Positions 24,226-35,481 of a stretch of DNA of 64,000 bases are shown here, piece after piece. A program made the position numbers and the translations under genes. The stretch lies in assembly GCF_950295315.1 (NCBI RefSeq), contig NC_080168.1:68953254-69017253 (forward strand), written 5' to 3'. The first letter of the stretch is position 1; every line of letters starts with the position of its first letter. The stretch is from Erinaceus europaeus (taxonomy: Eukaryota > Chordata > Mammalia > Eulipotyphla > Erinaceidae). Under the pieces are notes generated by a model. It was not told the DNA's origin, did not search any database, and saw nothing but the letters and a program-made list of their open reading frames with translations.

Positions 24226-24527
24226 ATTTTTATTAGCTCACTTGCCTGTCAGGTAAAATGAGAAGAATAAATCAGTCTTTAACTGTTTGTTTTAGGTTTT
24301 TTATGACTTTACCTTGTTACTGGAACTTTTTAGTTGTACAGTTAAAATTTGTTTCCATCCATCTGGCTAACTCAGTTCATTCTGCTCCTATTTTATTTGG
24401 TTTTGACAGTGAAATATATCTCAGCAATGAAACCTATAAACTCTACCCACCTAGTAACCTAACACCCTAGTTCCTAGAGACAACTAAGAAATTGCTAGCC
24501 TGATAAACCCTCTTTTAAACTTAAGAG

Positions 24528-24733
24528 ACGAGCCAGAAAGATAGCTCACCTAGATAGTGCACCTGCTTCATCATGTGTGTGATACAGGCTTAGTTCTGGC
24601 CCCCACTGCACTTGGGAAAGCTTCAATACTGTGATGTTTTTCCCTCTTTCTCACTTTCTTGCTTTCTCTCTTTATTTGGGAAAAAACAAATCATACCAGA
24701 GAGGTGCCCCAACAAAAACAAAAATAAAATAAA
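24528..24733 (+). repeat. SINE-E, plus strand
   Basis: Sense SINE-E (agaaagatagctcacctaga ... caacaaaaacaaaaataaaa), complete with a pyrimidine-rich body. Confidence 0.7.
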
Positions 24734-25729
24734 GACATGAAAACGGTATACTTTCATCAACTTAAAAGTAAATCAGAGACTTCCTGGAATCTTTTCACTC
24801 TACCTTCAATTTTTTTCAGTTGTGGAACTGCCTGAAACACTTTTTCTTTTAATTGTCTGTATAGAAATTACTTCATGTTGACACTTGCAAAATATTTAAA
24901 TCTGATTAAAGTAAGGATACCATCACAAAACACTAAATGAATTCTAACTTCAGTTAAGAGTTCTTTATTCCTTCAGGTCCTGCTTTTCTTCTCTTTTGAA
25001 CCTTAATCTGTAGCCATCAAATAACATAAAAAATTACCAAACCAGTTAGCTGTGATCAGATTTCCTTTTAAAGTACCATGAGTGCATATGTGTTCCTCTT
25101 GTTGTTACCACAATTGCCATTTTCTCAGATGCAGGAATGGTTGAATACAGGAAATAGGAGGAGGCTGTGTGCTACACAGGCCTGTCTGCCAGGGAGAAAG
25201 GTCAAGGTCATATTTATATTGGCAGTTTGTTCAGTTGAAATGAATCACTTCAAAGGGATGGGAGGTCCAGTCCATTCTTAACTGAATAGGTTGGCTCTGA
25301 ATAAATGGATTTTTGCCTCCTGACAGTGTTCCAGTCATTTAATTATAAGTGGCCAGTCATTCTGTTTCAATTACTAAAAGGAAAAAGATGGTGTAATAGG
25401 TTAGCATATTTGATTGGGAGCTGTGTTAAATGTTTCCCTCTGCATTAAGCGGCCTGTTCTGTAAGGGACTTGAGCAGGATATGAAAACTGGCTTATTAAT
25501 CAGACTATGTCTACATAATAACCTATGTCTAGATGATATGATATGAATTATGCTTCTTGAGCAATCATCTAAGACACAACATTTTTATCACTAGTGACAC
25601 AACTTAACCAGAGGAAAGCCTTAAATCCATCCAGTGTTCCAAGACTTGAGTCAGAAAGAATTGCAAATCTCAATAGTCTGATCACTAGTGAGGAGATTGA
25701 GAACAGCTGTCAGAAATCTTGCAGTATTT
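24734..25729. other. single-copy intronic stretch
   Basis: AT-rich, no repeat or exon recognised. Confidence 0.5.
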
Positions 25730-26017
25730 GGGAGTCGGGCGGTAGTGCAGCGGGTTAAGCGCACGTGGTGCAAAGCGCAAGGACCTGCAAAAGGATTCCA
25801 GTTCGAGCCCCCAGCTCCCCACCTGCAGGGGAGTCGTTTCACAGGTGGTGAAGCAGGTCTGCAGGTGTCTGTCTTTCTCTTCCCCTCTCTGTGTCTCTCT
25901 CCTTTCTCCATTTCTCTCTGTCCTATCCAACAACAACAACAACAATAATAACTATAACAATAAAACAACAAGGGCAACAAAAGGAAATAAATAAATAATT
26001 AAAAATTAAAAAAAAAT
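25730..26017 (+). repeat. SINE-A, plus strand
   Basis: Sense SINE-A (ggtagtgcagcgggttaagc ... agggcaacaaaaggaaata). Confidence 0.85.
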
Positions 26018-26164
26018 CTTCCAGTATTCAAAAACCCTGGACCTGGACTTGACTGATGAATTTTGCCAGTCAGAAATGATCTTTGACTTCTCAAACTCTT
26101 CCCCAAAATTAAAAAGGCAAGAATGCTTCATAACTCATTTTACATGGCTACTGTGACTGTAACA

Positions 26165-26819
26165 CTAAAGCAGGCAAGGACATGACAAAAAGAAAATCAC
26201 ATTCCAACATCTCTGATGAACACAAATGCAAACATCTTCAACAAAACTGAATTCAACGGTGCATCAAGAGAGTCATACAGTCTGGAAGATGGGATTTATT
26301 TCAGGGATACAAGATGCCTCAAAAGCTACAGATCAGTTGTTCTATGCTGTCTTAACAAAATGATAGATAAAAATTATGTGATCCTCTCAGTGTATCTATA
26401 CCTATTAGCATTTAACAAGATTAAGTGCCCATTTATGATAAAGTCTCAACAAAGTGATGATAGAAGAAATAGTCCATTAAAAAAGAAGGGAGACATATAT
26501 GACAAGCCTGCAACTGACACCATGATCAATAGTGAAAAGCTATCAGCCTTTTAGGAACAAGACAAGAATCTGTACTTTGTCTATTTTATCCCACATAGTA
26601 TTGTAAGTCCTAACCACAGCTATTATACATGAAAAGGTACTCAAATTAGAAAGTTAAAAGCAGAACTGTCACTAATTGCAGATAACATTGTTTTATAGAC
26701 ATATAAAAGCACCACCAAAAATCTATTAAAAACAGTAATGACTACAGAGAATTTGTGGGGTACAAAATCAGTATGTAATGATCTCTTTCATTTCAACACA
26801 TGAACAGCCAGCTAACAGA
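26165..26819 (+). mobile_element. old L1 ORF2 fragment (reverse transcriptase region), plus strand
   Basis: Diverged LINE-1 ORF2 nucleotide pattern (aacatcttcaacaaaactga, agtgaaaagctatcagcctt, cagataacattgttttat) with stops and frameshifts, so it is a dead copy. It is cut by the antisense SINE-A at 26830-27099 and appears to continue at about 28640-28880. Confidence 0.65.
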
Positions 26820-26829
26820 AAGAAAACTT

Positions 26830-27099
26830 TTTTTTTTAATTTATTCCCTTTTGTTGCCCTTGTTGTTTTATTGTTGTAGTTATTATTGTTGTTGTTGTTG
26901 GATAGGACAGAGAGAAATGGAGAGAGGGAGGGGAAGACAGAGAGGAGGAGAGAAAGATAGACACCTGCAGACCTGCTTCACCGCCTGTGAAGCGACTCCC
27001 CTGCAGGTGGGGAGCCGGGGTTCAAACCGGGATCCTTATGCCGGTCCTTGTGCTTTGCGCCACCTGCGCTTAGCCCGCTACACTACAGCCCGACTCCCA
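26830..27099 (-). repeat. SINE-A, minus strand, with target duplication
   Basis: Full antisense SINE-A flanked by agaaagaaaactttttt (about 26818-26834 and 27100-27116), placed within an old L1. Confidence 0.85.
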
Positions 27100-27107
27100 G
27101 AAAGAAA

Positions 27108-27190
27108 ACTTTTTTCCATTTTTATTTGTGATTAATAGTGAGTTACAATATTTTAAGATTATCTGGTCCTCTCCCAAAGATAACCATCAT
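27108..27190 (-). mobile_element. L1-C (older L1 3' end), minus strand, left part
   Basis: Sequence like that at 30010-30240 (gattaatagtgagttacaat, ccatcatagttctcaca). Continues after the L1-B insertion at 28524-28637. Confidence 0.5.
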
Positions 27191-27206
27191 AGTTCTCACA
27201 GGTCTT

Positions 27207-28507
27207 TTTTTTTTTTAATCTCTTTATTGGAGGATTAATGGTTTACAGTTGACTGTAAAATACAAAGGTTTATACATGCATAACATTTCCCAGTTTTCCA
27301 CATAATTATTCAACCTCCACTAGGTCTTTCTCTGCCATCATGATCCAGGACCCAACTCTCCCCCCGCACTTCAGAGTCTTTTACTTTGGTGCAGTAAACC
27401 AACTCTAGTCCAGGTTCTGCTTAGTGTTTTCTCTTCTGACCTTGTTTTTCAACTTCTATCTGTGAGTGAGATCATCCCATACTCATCTGTTTCTGACTTA
27501 TCTCATTTAACATGATTTCTTCAAGCTCCATCCAAAATGGGCTGAAAATGGTGAAATCACTATTTTTAATAGCTGAGTAGTATCCCATTGTGTGTATATA
27601 TATATATATATATACACCACAGCTTGCTCAGCCTGGATTGCTTCCAGGATATGGCTATTACAAACTGCGCTGCTATGTCCACTAGTCTACACATATCTTT
27701 TTGGATGGGTGTGTTTTGTTCCTTAGGATATATCCCCAGGGTCATAGGGTAGGTCCACTTACAGCCTTCTGAGAGTTCTCCAAACTGCTCTCCACAGGGG
27801 TTGGACCTATTTACATTTCCACCAGCAGTGCAGGAGGGTTCTTTCGTTCTTTTGTTGCTACCTTTTCTGATGTATGACATTCTCACAGGAGTGAAGTGGT
27901 ATCTCATTGTTGTCTTTATTTGCATTTCTCTGACAATCAAAGACTTGGAGCATTTTTCATATGTCTGCTGGCCTTTTGGATCTCTTCTATGGAGAATATT
28001 CTGTTCATATCCTCTCCCCATTTTTGGATGGGGTCATCTGTTTTCTTGTTGTTGAGTTTGGCAAGCTCTTTATATATTTTGGTTTTTAGCCTCTTGCCTG
28101 ATGTATGGCATGTTAAAATCTTCTCCCAATCTATAGGAGGCCTCTTTGTTTGGGTGGTGGTTTCTTTTGCTGTGCAGAAGCTTTTTAATTTGATGTAGTC
28201 CCATTGTTTTATTTTTTGATTTAGTCTTTTTTATAATTGGATTTGTATTATTAAAGATGTATTATTAAAGATGCCTTTACAATTTAGAAGGAAAAGAGTT
28301 CTGCCAGTATTTTCCTGTAAGTATTTGATAGTTTCTGGTCTAACATCCAAGTCCTTGACCCATTTGGAATTTACTTTTGTGTTTAGTGAAATATAGTGGT
28401 TCAGTTTTATTCTTCTGCATGTTTCCAACACCATTTGTTGAAGAGACTCTCCCCATTTAATAGTCTGGACACCTTTGTCAAAGATTACATGTCGATAGGT
28501 GTAGGGG
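27207..28507 (-). mobile_element. L1-B, minus strand, with 16-bp target duplication
   Basis: Antisense of the L1 3' end and the last part of ORF2. It begins with a T-run and the antisense 3' tip (attggaggattaatggttta), then ORF2 sequence (antisense of the block giving cagaaactatcaaatactt). It is flanked by agttctcac(a/a)(g/a)gtctt-type repeats at 27191-27206 and 28508-28523 (one mismatch). It sits inside an older L1 3' end. Confidence 0.8.
27595..27616. repeat. (TA)n microsatellite inside L1-B
   Basis: About 10 TA units, expanded at the gtgtatatata motif of antisense L1. Confidence 0.9.
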
Positions 28508-28639
28508 AGTTCTCACAAGTCTTAGAAACAGTTTGCTGCTGCTGCTGCTGCTGCTTCTTTTTCTTTTTGAAAAATTCCTGTATATCTGCTCTCTAGATTA
28601 CACATATGAGTGAAACCATCTGTTAGTTGTCTTACAGAA

Positions 28640-28880
28640 AGAAAATTCCATTTATCCATCAAAAAAAAATAGAGACTTATGATAATCCTAACCAAGTGGG
28701 TGAATCACCTGCACACTGAAAACTCTTAAGACTTTGTTTAAAGAAATTGAGAAGACCAAAGCAGTAGAAAGATATTCAATGGAAAGAGTTAATATTGTTT
28801 AAATGGCCATTATACCCAAAGCAATTTACAAATTCACTGCAGTGCCTATCAAAACCCCCACAACTCTTCTGATTATAGAA
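28640..28880 (+). mobile_element. old L1 ORF2 fragment, continuation
   Basis: Sequence such as caccaaagcagtagaaagat-like text and gccattatacccaaagcaatttaca corresponds to the L1 ORF2 stretch downstream of the 26165-26819 piece. No open frame. Confidence 0.55.
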
Positions 28881-29299
28881 CTCTATAGAGCAGGAATTTT
28901 TTTTAGCTTCCATTCATTCATAATGCTATATAATTTTCACATATCAATAAATACATACATATACCGCATCTCTTCTACCACCAACAGTCTAATCACATCT
29001 ACACTATCCAATTCATCCCTCTCCCATTTCCTCTGCACTGATACCCTCCATTCTGTTACGAGTCCAAGACTAGATTTTCTTGTGTTTTGTCTTGCTTGCT
29101 CATTTGCTTTTTTCTCTTTTTATTTCACATATGAGTAAAGCCATGTGTTGTTTATCTTTCAAATTTGTCTGCTCAGATCTTTTGCCCTTTTACAAAATAT
29201 TTGTGATGTGCTGAAAGGTTCTTTTCTATATTCTGGTTATCAATCCTACCTATCTGAGACATATAGCCTGTGAGTATTTTTGTCTCTCTCTCTCTTTTT

Positions 29300-29528
29300 A
29301 AATTAATTAATTTATTTAAGAAAGGAGACATTAACAAAATCATAGGATGGGGGGTACAACTCCCCACAGTTCCTGCCACCCACTCTCCATATCCCATCCC
29401 CTCCCCCCAATAGCTTTCCCATTCTCTATCCCTCTGGGAGCATGGACCCAGGGTCCTTGTGGGTTGCAGAAGGTGGGAGGTCTGGCTTCCGTAATTGCTT
29501 CCCCGCTGAACATGGGCATTGACAGGTT
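29300..29528 (-). mobile_element. L1-A 3' tip, minus strand
   Basis: Antisense L1-A 3' end (aagaaaggagacattaac ... gaacatgggcattgacagg), abutting a SINE-A fragment at 29529-29610. Confidence 0.7.
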
Positions 29529-29610
29529 GAGCCGGGCCTCAAACAGGGAAACTTACTCCAATCCTTGTGCTTTGCGCCATGTGTGCTTAGCCTGCTGCCA
29601 CTTAGCCCCC
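29529..29610 (-). repeat. SINE-A fragment, minus strand
   Basis: The tRNA-head part only, antisense (gagccgggcctcaaacaggg ... gtgcttagcctgctgcc). Confidence 0.6.
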
Positions 29611-29744
29611 GTTTTTTTTGTTTTTTTTTTTTTGGGGGGGGTCTCTTTCTGTTTACCATTTCATTTTCTCATTTCAAAGAGTAGCAGTTCACTTAAATGA
29701 AATCTGTAATTTATGCACCTCTTTCTCTGTGTCTGTCTCTCTGT

Positions 29745-29877
29745 CTCCCCCACCCCCTTCCTCTTTGTACCAGAACACTGCTCAGTTATGGCGGTGTGGG
29801 AGATTGAACCTGGGACTCTGGAACCTCAGGCATAGCCTTTATGCATAGCCATAGCCATTATGCTTTCCCCCCCCCCC
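29745..29877 (-). repeat. SINE-C, minus strand
   Basis: Antisense SINE-C (agaacactgctcagttatgg ... agccattatgctttcc), bordered by a C-run. Confidence 0.65.
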
Positions 29878-30009
29878 ATCTGAATGAAATCTAAGCACTT
29901 TTTCTTTCTCTTGTGGTAATTATTTTCTATATCCTAAGAAACATTTACTTCCCTATGAGTTACACAGGTTTTTTTTTTCCCCAGGCATGACAATATATTT
30001 TATTTCTTT

Positions 30010-30240
30010 GTCAAATCATTTTGTAAATTTTTGATTAATAGTGGTTTACAAAGTTGTAAAATCACAGAGTAGAGTTCCACATCTTACCCACCATCACAGT
30101 TCCGTGCCCCCCCCACCCTGCCAACAATAATCACCAGAGTTCTCACAAAATCTTAGACAGCTTGCTTCTGCTTTTTTTTTTGCAAGTTGATTTATTTCAG
30201 TTCTCTAAATTCTACATATGAATGAAATCTTTCAGTAGTT
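30010..30240 (-). mobile_element. L1-C (older L1 3' end), minus strand
   Basis: Antisense older L1 3' end (tttttgattaatagtggttt ... gaatgaaatctttcagtag), similar to 27108-27190 plus 28524-28637. No frame. Confidence 0.5.
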
Positions 30241-30611
30241 GTCTTGTAGACACTTTGTTTAGCTTTTTGTATGTGTCCATGCTCACCTGAAACTAGGTTT
30301 TCCATGTGACATTTCCATGTAAATTAGGTTAGTTAATTCCCCTGTCTAGACATTTCACTCCACATAGCTGACTTCTGAAATAGTGTCCATCTTACCCTCT
30401 ACATACAGCTCAGCATGGTAGCTGAGCTACACAAATACTTTAGAGACAGTGGAGGACTCTGGCAATCTTTCAAAGTCTCAGTGTTGACTTTGGTAGGATC
30501 CAGCCTTCCCCATCAGATTCCAGTGCATAGACACACTTCAGCCCTTGAGTGAGACTAGAAGTTGATGCAGCAAGGTTGGTTGCTAGATCTTTGGCTTTTT
30601 GAGAATGAAAA

Positions 30612-30770
30612 ATGGTGTGGTCTGGGAGGTGGCACAGTCTTAAAGCTTTGGACTCTTAAGCATGAGGTCCTGAGTTCAATCCCCAGCAGCACATGTGCCA
30701 GAGTTCTGGTTCTTTCTCTCTCCTCCTATCTTTCTCATTAATAAATAAATAAAATATAAAAAGAGAGAGA
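30612..30770 (+). repeat. SINE-D, plus strand
   Basis: Sense SINE-D (ctgggaggtggcacagtctt ... catgaggtcctgagttcaat) with an (AATAAA)n tail. Confidence 0.75.
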
Positions 30771-30985
30771 GAATGAAAAATGGTGATAATCTCAGCTTTT
30801 TAAGTTGATAGCAGCTCTATATGTTAGACGAGGAAAACTGAGTGCCAGCTACTGTGTGTCTGTGACTTTTGTCTGTGACACAGGAAGACTATACAGCTAG
30901 AAGTTCTCCCAAGCAGGACATTCTGTAGGAAAGTCAATCACTTCTTTGATTCTGATGTAAAAGTTCTGTGAAATAATCCATACTT

Positions 30986-31319
30986 GGGGGGTCGGGCGGT
31001 GGCGCAGTGGGTTAAGCGCATGTGGCGCAAAGCGCAGGGACCGGCGTAAGGGTCCCGGTTCGAGCTCCCGGCTCCCCACCTGCAGGGGAGTCGCTTCACA
31101 GGCGGTGAAGCAGGTCTGCAGGTGTCTGTCTTTCTCTCCCCCTCTCTGTCTTCCCCTCCTCTCTCCATTTCTCTCTGTCCTATCCAACAACGAATTGCGT
31201 CAACAAGGGCAACAAAAGGGGGAAAAAAAAAATGGCCTCCAGGAGCGGTGGATTCATGGTGCAGGCACCGAGCCCAGCAATAACCCTGGAGGAGGGAAAA
31301 AAAAAAAAAAAAAAGAAAG
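30986..31319 (+). repeat. SINE-A, long form, near consensus, with target duplication
   Basis: 334 bp. Pol III A box (tggcgcagtgg) and B box (ggttcgagctc) are intact, the body is pyrimidine-rich, and a long-form 3' block (tccaggagcggtggattcat...) precedes an A17-type tail. Flanked by aatccatactt at 30975-30985 and 31320-31330. The cleanest, probably youngest, SINE in the window. Confidence 0.9.
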
Positions 31320-31349
31320 AATCCATACTTAATTGATTTTAAAGTAGAT

Positions 31350-31490
31350 GGGTCTGGGGAGATAGCATAATTGTGCAAAAGACTCTCAGGCCTGAGGGTC
31401 AGAGTTCCCAGGTTCAAACTCCAGCACCACTGTGTAAGGCAGAACTGAGCAGTGCTATGGTAAAATAATAATAATAACAATAGCAAATAA
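31350..31490 (+). repeat. SINE-C, plus strand
   Basis: Sense SINE-C (ggggagatagcataattgtg ... gaactgagcagtgctatgg) with an (ATA)n tail. Confidence 0.7.
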
Positions 31491-31531
31491 TAAAGTAAGG
31501 TATATAGAACTTGATAATAAATTTTATGTAT

Positions 31532-31698
31532 CTATTTACTTATTTATGTATTTATTAGGTAGAGGCAAAGAAATCGAGAGAGAAGGATATTGGGAGAGAG
31601 AAGGAGAGACATTTGCAGCACTGCTTCACTATTTGCAAAGCTGAGCTTGAGTCTGGGTCCTAGCACATTGTGTGCTCAACTAGGTACCACCCAACTTC
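31532..31698 (-). repeat. SINE-B, minus strand
   Basis: Antisense SINE-B (tatgtatttattaggtagag ... caactaggtaccacccaac). Confidence 0.65.
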
Positions 31699-31793
31699 TG
31701 ATAATAAAATTTATTAAATGTAATAAATTTAGAACCCACTCCAAATTAACTGAAAATAAATATCTGACATCATTCCAAATATAGAATATCTAC

Positions 31794-32251
31794 TGTTGTT
31801 GTGTGCCGCGGAGAAGAGAGAGAGGAGGTCCGGAGCGAAGAGGAAACACAAATCTTTATTTATTAACCTCAGAGTTGGGTGCTAGAGAAACAGGTTGGGC
31901 CACGTGGAGGTAGCAAAAATGGCCGCCTCACGCAGTACCCTTTCCTGCGTCTGAACACGAAGTGAAGCACTCGCAAGAGAGCAAGGTGCGGAAGAAGAAG
32001 GGCTTTTATAGGAGTAGCTTTTGCGAGAATGGGAAGGGGGAGGAGTAACCATAGCACTCCAGGATAGGATGATAACTCTCATGAGAATGGGAGGGGGGAG
32101 GAGTAACCAAAGCACTCCAAATATTGAAATAGACAATGCCCTGAGGGCACAACATGGTGGAACAGGCACTCGGAGAGAGGGAACTAGCAGTAGCCTGAGG
32201 GGACAACATGGCAGATGTGACTGCATCTGCACAATTTCCCAGCAGTCTACA
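31794..32251 (-). mobile_element. LTR of an ERVK/IAP-like element, minus strand
   Basis: About 458 bp. On the minus strand it begins TGTAGACTGCTGGG, has a TATA box (CCTATAAAAGCCC) and a polyadenylation hexamer (AATAAAGATTTGTG), and ends CGGCACACAACAACA. This is the standard U3-R-U5 layout. It contains two near-copies of a block around gaatgggagggggaggagtaacc (a duplicated U3 motif). No convincing target duplication is seen; the left end may be 3 bases in. Confidence 0.65.
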
Positions 32252-32260
32252 AAACACATA

Positions 32261-32356
32261 TTTATTTATTTTATTTATTTATTTTGTTTTGTTTTGAGAC
32301 AGAGAAGGCAGAGAAAATGAAAGTGACCACAGCACCAAAGCTATTTTGCTAGCCCA
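32261..32356 (-). repeat. SINE-E fragment, minus strand
   Basis: An antisense fragment directly after the LTR (tttgagacagagaaggcag ... ccaaagctattttgctagcc). Confidence 0.5.
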
Positions 32357-32682
32357 TAATATCTATAGAATATAAAACCCCTTGGGAAATATAATTGAGC
32401 CTTAATCCCAGTGATAGTGACTAGATAATTAAATCATCAAAAGCCTTTAAAACTCACAGAATTTTTTTTTTGGAACACCCTTATAGTGTGATTATAAAAC
32501 CAAGCTCTTATTTCCAATCTTTAATTATTTTATTTCCCTAGCTGAGTGTCAGCATCTGTGCAGCCAGCCCATACAGCATTAGTTCTCAGCAGGTTTTTGT
32601 CATAAATCCTGTGATTCTTGTGGGCAGTTCAGTATTTTGATGCTCCCAAGTTCAAAAATTGGTGCCGTGTTAGATGATTTAT

Positions 32683-33235
32683 TTTTATTTATTATTATTA
32701 TTATTTATAAAAAGGAAACACTGGCAAAACCGTAGGATAAGAGGGGTACAACTCCACACAGTTCCCACCACCAGAACTCCATATCTCATCCTATTCCCTG
32801 ATAGCTTTCCTATTCTTTAACCCTCTGGGAGTATGGACCCAGGGTCATTGTGGGATGCAGAAGGTGGAAGGTCTGGCTTCTCTAATTGCTTCCCTGCTGA
32901 ACATGGGCATTGACAGGTTGATCCATACTCCTAGCCTGCTTCTCTCTTTCCCTAGTGGGGTGGGGTTCTGGGAAATTGGAGCTCCAGGACACATTGGTGG
33001 GGTAATCTGTCCAGGGAAGTCTGGTTTGCATTTGGAACCTAGTGACTGAAAAGAGAGTTAACATATAAAGCCAAACAAATTGTTGACTAATCATGAACCT
33101 AAAGGCTGGAGTAGTGCAAATGAAGAGTTGGGGGGGGGGGTATCTCTGTTCTGTAGATAGCTATCTGGCATATTTTAGTTATATTCCAAAGGGCCTGTGG
33201 TTATACTAGTTTTTTTGGTTTTTTTTTAGGTGATT
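32683..33235 (-). mobile_element. L1-A 3'UTR, minus strand
   Basis: Antisense L1-A from a T-rich tail through the 3'UTR to about the T-run at 33210-33235, where it stops. Confidence 0.7.
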
Positions 33236-33690
33236 TTTTTTAAGGACAGTTGTTGCCTTAACTCAGTCCCCAGAAGTGACACTCCTGCAGCAGCTAATCC
33301 CCAGCAGTTGCCTGCCATTCCTTTTTCTAGCCTGAGCCAGTCAGAAGTCTTTAATTTCAGCTACATTTTTTCCCCCATAAATATGCTAGTGGGTCATTGT
33401 GGGCAGTTTAATATCCTGTTGCTCTGAGCACCCAGATCTACTTTTCTGCCACCGGCCATGTGCTCTACTGGGTAACAACCCATTTGGCTCCAGTCATGGC
33501 TGAGTATGGCTTTTTGAGTTCTGATGATCTCTTTCTCACTCCTTTTCCTTCCACATGTCAGCATTCACCTGTGGTTACATCATGGTTGTATTTTGTTGAA
33601 TTCTCAGTTGATTATTGTTGTTTCTCCTAGTTGATCAGGGAGAGCGATGTTAGACCGCTGTTACTCCATAGCCATGCCTCCAGAAGTCTT
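33236..33690. other. possible L1 5' region, antisense
   Basis: About 450 bp directly beyond the L1-A piece. The end (gagcgatgttagaccgctgttactccatagcc), read antisense, resembles the start of an L1 5'UTR/ORF1 region. This is weak pattern recognition; no reading frame supports it. Confidence 0.3.
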
Positions 33691-33714
33691 CCCAATCTTT
33701 ATTTTTCAAATTTT

Positions 33715-33991
33715 TTTAATTTTTAAATTTTGCTTCCTCCCTTTTGTTGCCCATGTTGTTTTATTGTTGTAGTTATTATTGTTGTTGTTATTGATGTCAT
33801 TGTTGTTGGATAGGACAGAGAGAAATGGAGAGAGGAGGAGAAGACAGAGGGGGAGAGAAAGACACCTGCAGACCTGCTTCATCACCATTCCCCTGCAGGT
33901 GGGGAGCCGGGGGCTCAAACCGGGATCCTTACTGCGGGTCCTTGTGCTTCATGCCATGTGCACTTAACCTGCTGCACTACCGCCTGACCCC
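33715..33991 (-). repeat. SINE-A, minus strand
   Basis: Antisense SINE-A (cccttttgttgcccatgttg ... gcactaccgcctgacccc). Confidence 0.8.
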
Positions 33992-34204
33992 TGTAATCTT
34001 TATTCAGAGACAAAGAGGCAGATAAAGTTTCAGTGCTATGGTCTTTTTCACTTTTCTCTGCTTTCTCTGTATCTACCAGAAAGAAAGAAAAAGGGAGGGA
34101 GGGAGAAAGGAAAGGATGGAGAGGAGGAATGAAAGAAGGAAGGATGGAAGGCATTTTGTAGATAATTTTGTATTTGAAATGATGTCGGAATACTTTTTTT
34201 AAGT

Positions 34205-34437
34205 TCTTTTTTTAATATTTATTTATTTATTCCCTTTTGTTGCCCTTGTTGTTTTATTGTTGTAGTTATTATTGTTGTTATTGATGTCATCATTGTTGGA
34301 TAGGACAGAGAAATGGAGAGAGATGGGGAAGACAGAGGGGGAGAGAAAGACAGACACCTGCAGACCTGCTTCAACACCTGTGAAGTGACCCCCCCCCCCC
34401 GCAGGTGGGGAGCTGGGGGCTCAAACTGGGATCCTTG
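34205..34437 (-). repeat. SINE-A, minus strand, head missing
   Basis: Antisense SINE-A from cccttttgttgcccttgttg to ctcaaactgggatcctt, where the tRNA head is lost. A C10 run lies inside. Confidence 0.75.
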
Positions 34438-34482
34438 GAATACTCATTTTTCAGTTACTTTTGGCTTGATTTCAGGGCCCAG

Positions 34483-34945
34483 GTGGTGGCACACTTGGTT
34501 TTAAGCATACATATTACAGTGTGCATACAGGTTCAAGCCCCTGGCCCTCACATGCATGGAGGAAGAAGCTTCACAAGTGGTGAAGAAGGACTGCAGGTGT
34601 CTCTCTGTCTCTTTATTACATTTATTATAATGTATCTATCTCCCTTTACCTTTCCATCCTCTCTCAATTTCTTTCTTTTTTTTAAATTTCTTTATTAGGG
34701 GATTAATGTTTTATATTCCACAGTGAATACAATAGTTTGTACATGCATAAAGTTTCTGTTTTCCATATACAATACAACCCCCACTAGGTCCTCTGTCATC
34801 GTTTTCCAGGACCTGTACTCTCCTCCTTACCCACCCCCACCCCAGAGTCTTTTACCTTGGTGCAATACACCGACTCCAGTTCCCTCTCAATTTCTCTCTG
34901 CCTCTATCTTATAATAAAGTAAATAAAAATACTAGAAAAAAAAAA
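34483..34945 (+). repeat. SINE-B, plus strand, split by an L1-B tip
   Basis: Sense SINE-B head and body (gcccaggtggtggcacactt ... ctcaatttc) at 34483-34677 and tail at 34881-34945, with an antisense L1-B in between. Confidence 0.7.
34678..34880 (-). mobile_element. L1-B 3' tip, minus strand, nested in a SINE-B
   Basis: A short antisense L1-B 3' end inserted in the SINE-B at 34483-34945. The SINE motif ctctcaatttctttc / ctctcaatttctctc is duplicated on the two sides. Confidence 0.7.
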
Positions 34946-34999
34946 AAGAAGTGGGTTGATTCAGCCTTTATTACATTTAATCAGTTCTGTTACCAGGAG

Positions 35000-35122
35000 G
35001 GGAGGAAAAACTATAGTATTGAAACTTCCTCCAGTGTGGTGGGGGCTTGAACCTGGGTCTTGGCACATGACAAAGCAGTTCACTATCCAAGTGAGCTGTT
35101 TTGCTGGCTCTCAAATTCTTGT
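35000..35122 (-). repeat. SINE-E, minus strand, just upstream of the MIPEP exon
   Basis: Antisense SINE-E (ggcttgaacctgggtcttgg ... cactatccaagtgagctg). Its end is 106 bp before the MIPEP acceptor. Confidence 0.6.
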
Positions 35123-35197
35123 TTCCAAAAGCCAGAATGGCCCTTGGTGTATGGATTTGATAGTGTGTCTTTACCCTTCCTTCTTGTCTTCCAATGA

Positions 35198-35326
<129 letters not shown>

Positions 35327-35481
35327 TGGAAACACCTTGAATCTTTTAATTTAAGGTAGATGCTGACTTTGCAGTAAATACTGCAGCTGTGAACCCTTGT
35401 TTCTGATTCCAGTATTCACTTTGTAATGATTTCTGAAATACCTTAAAGTGATGGAGCTTGTAATAAATTGTTTTGACTACA
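35327..35481 (+). other. MIPEP: MIPEP 3'UTR
   Basis: About 155 bp of single-copy sequence follows the MIPEP stop and contains no repeat. It ends near a CA dinucleotide at 35480-35481, 13 bases after a canonical AATAAA. A repeat (an L1-A 3' end) begins just beyond. The short 3'UTR agrees with my memory of the human transcript, but the exact cleavage site is inferred. Confidence 0.75.
35462..35467 (+). terminator. MIPEP: polyadenylation signal AATAAA of MIPEP
   Basis: Canonical AATAAA hexamer, 136 bases after the MIPEP stop codon. It is followed by a T-rich stretch and then GT/T-rich sequence, the usual layout for cleavage and polyadenylation. Confidence 0.75.

Noticed and set aside
31010..31060. 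tRNA gene call from the SINE-A head (A and B boxes present)
   Set aside because: The head is part of a dispersed SINE with a pyrimidine-rich body and does not close an acceptor stem. Same for the other SINE heads.
30938..31486. 182-codon minus frame
   Set aside because: It crosses SINE-C, SINE-A and unique sequence. The MERGGEDREG / RHLQTCFTACEATP motifs recur wherever SINE-A occurs and are translated SINE, not protein.
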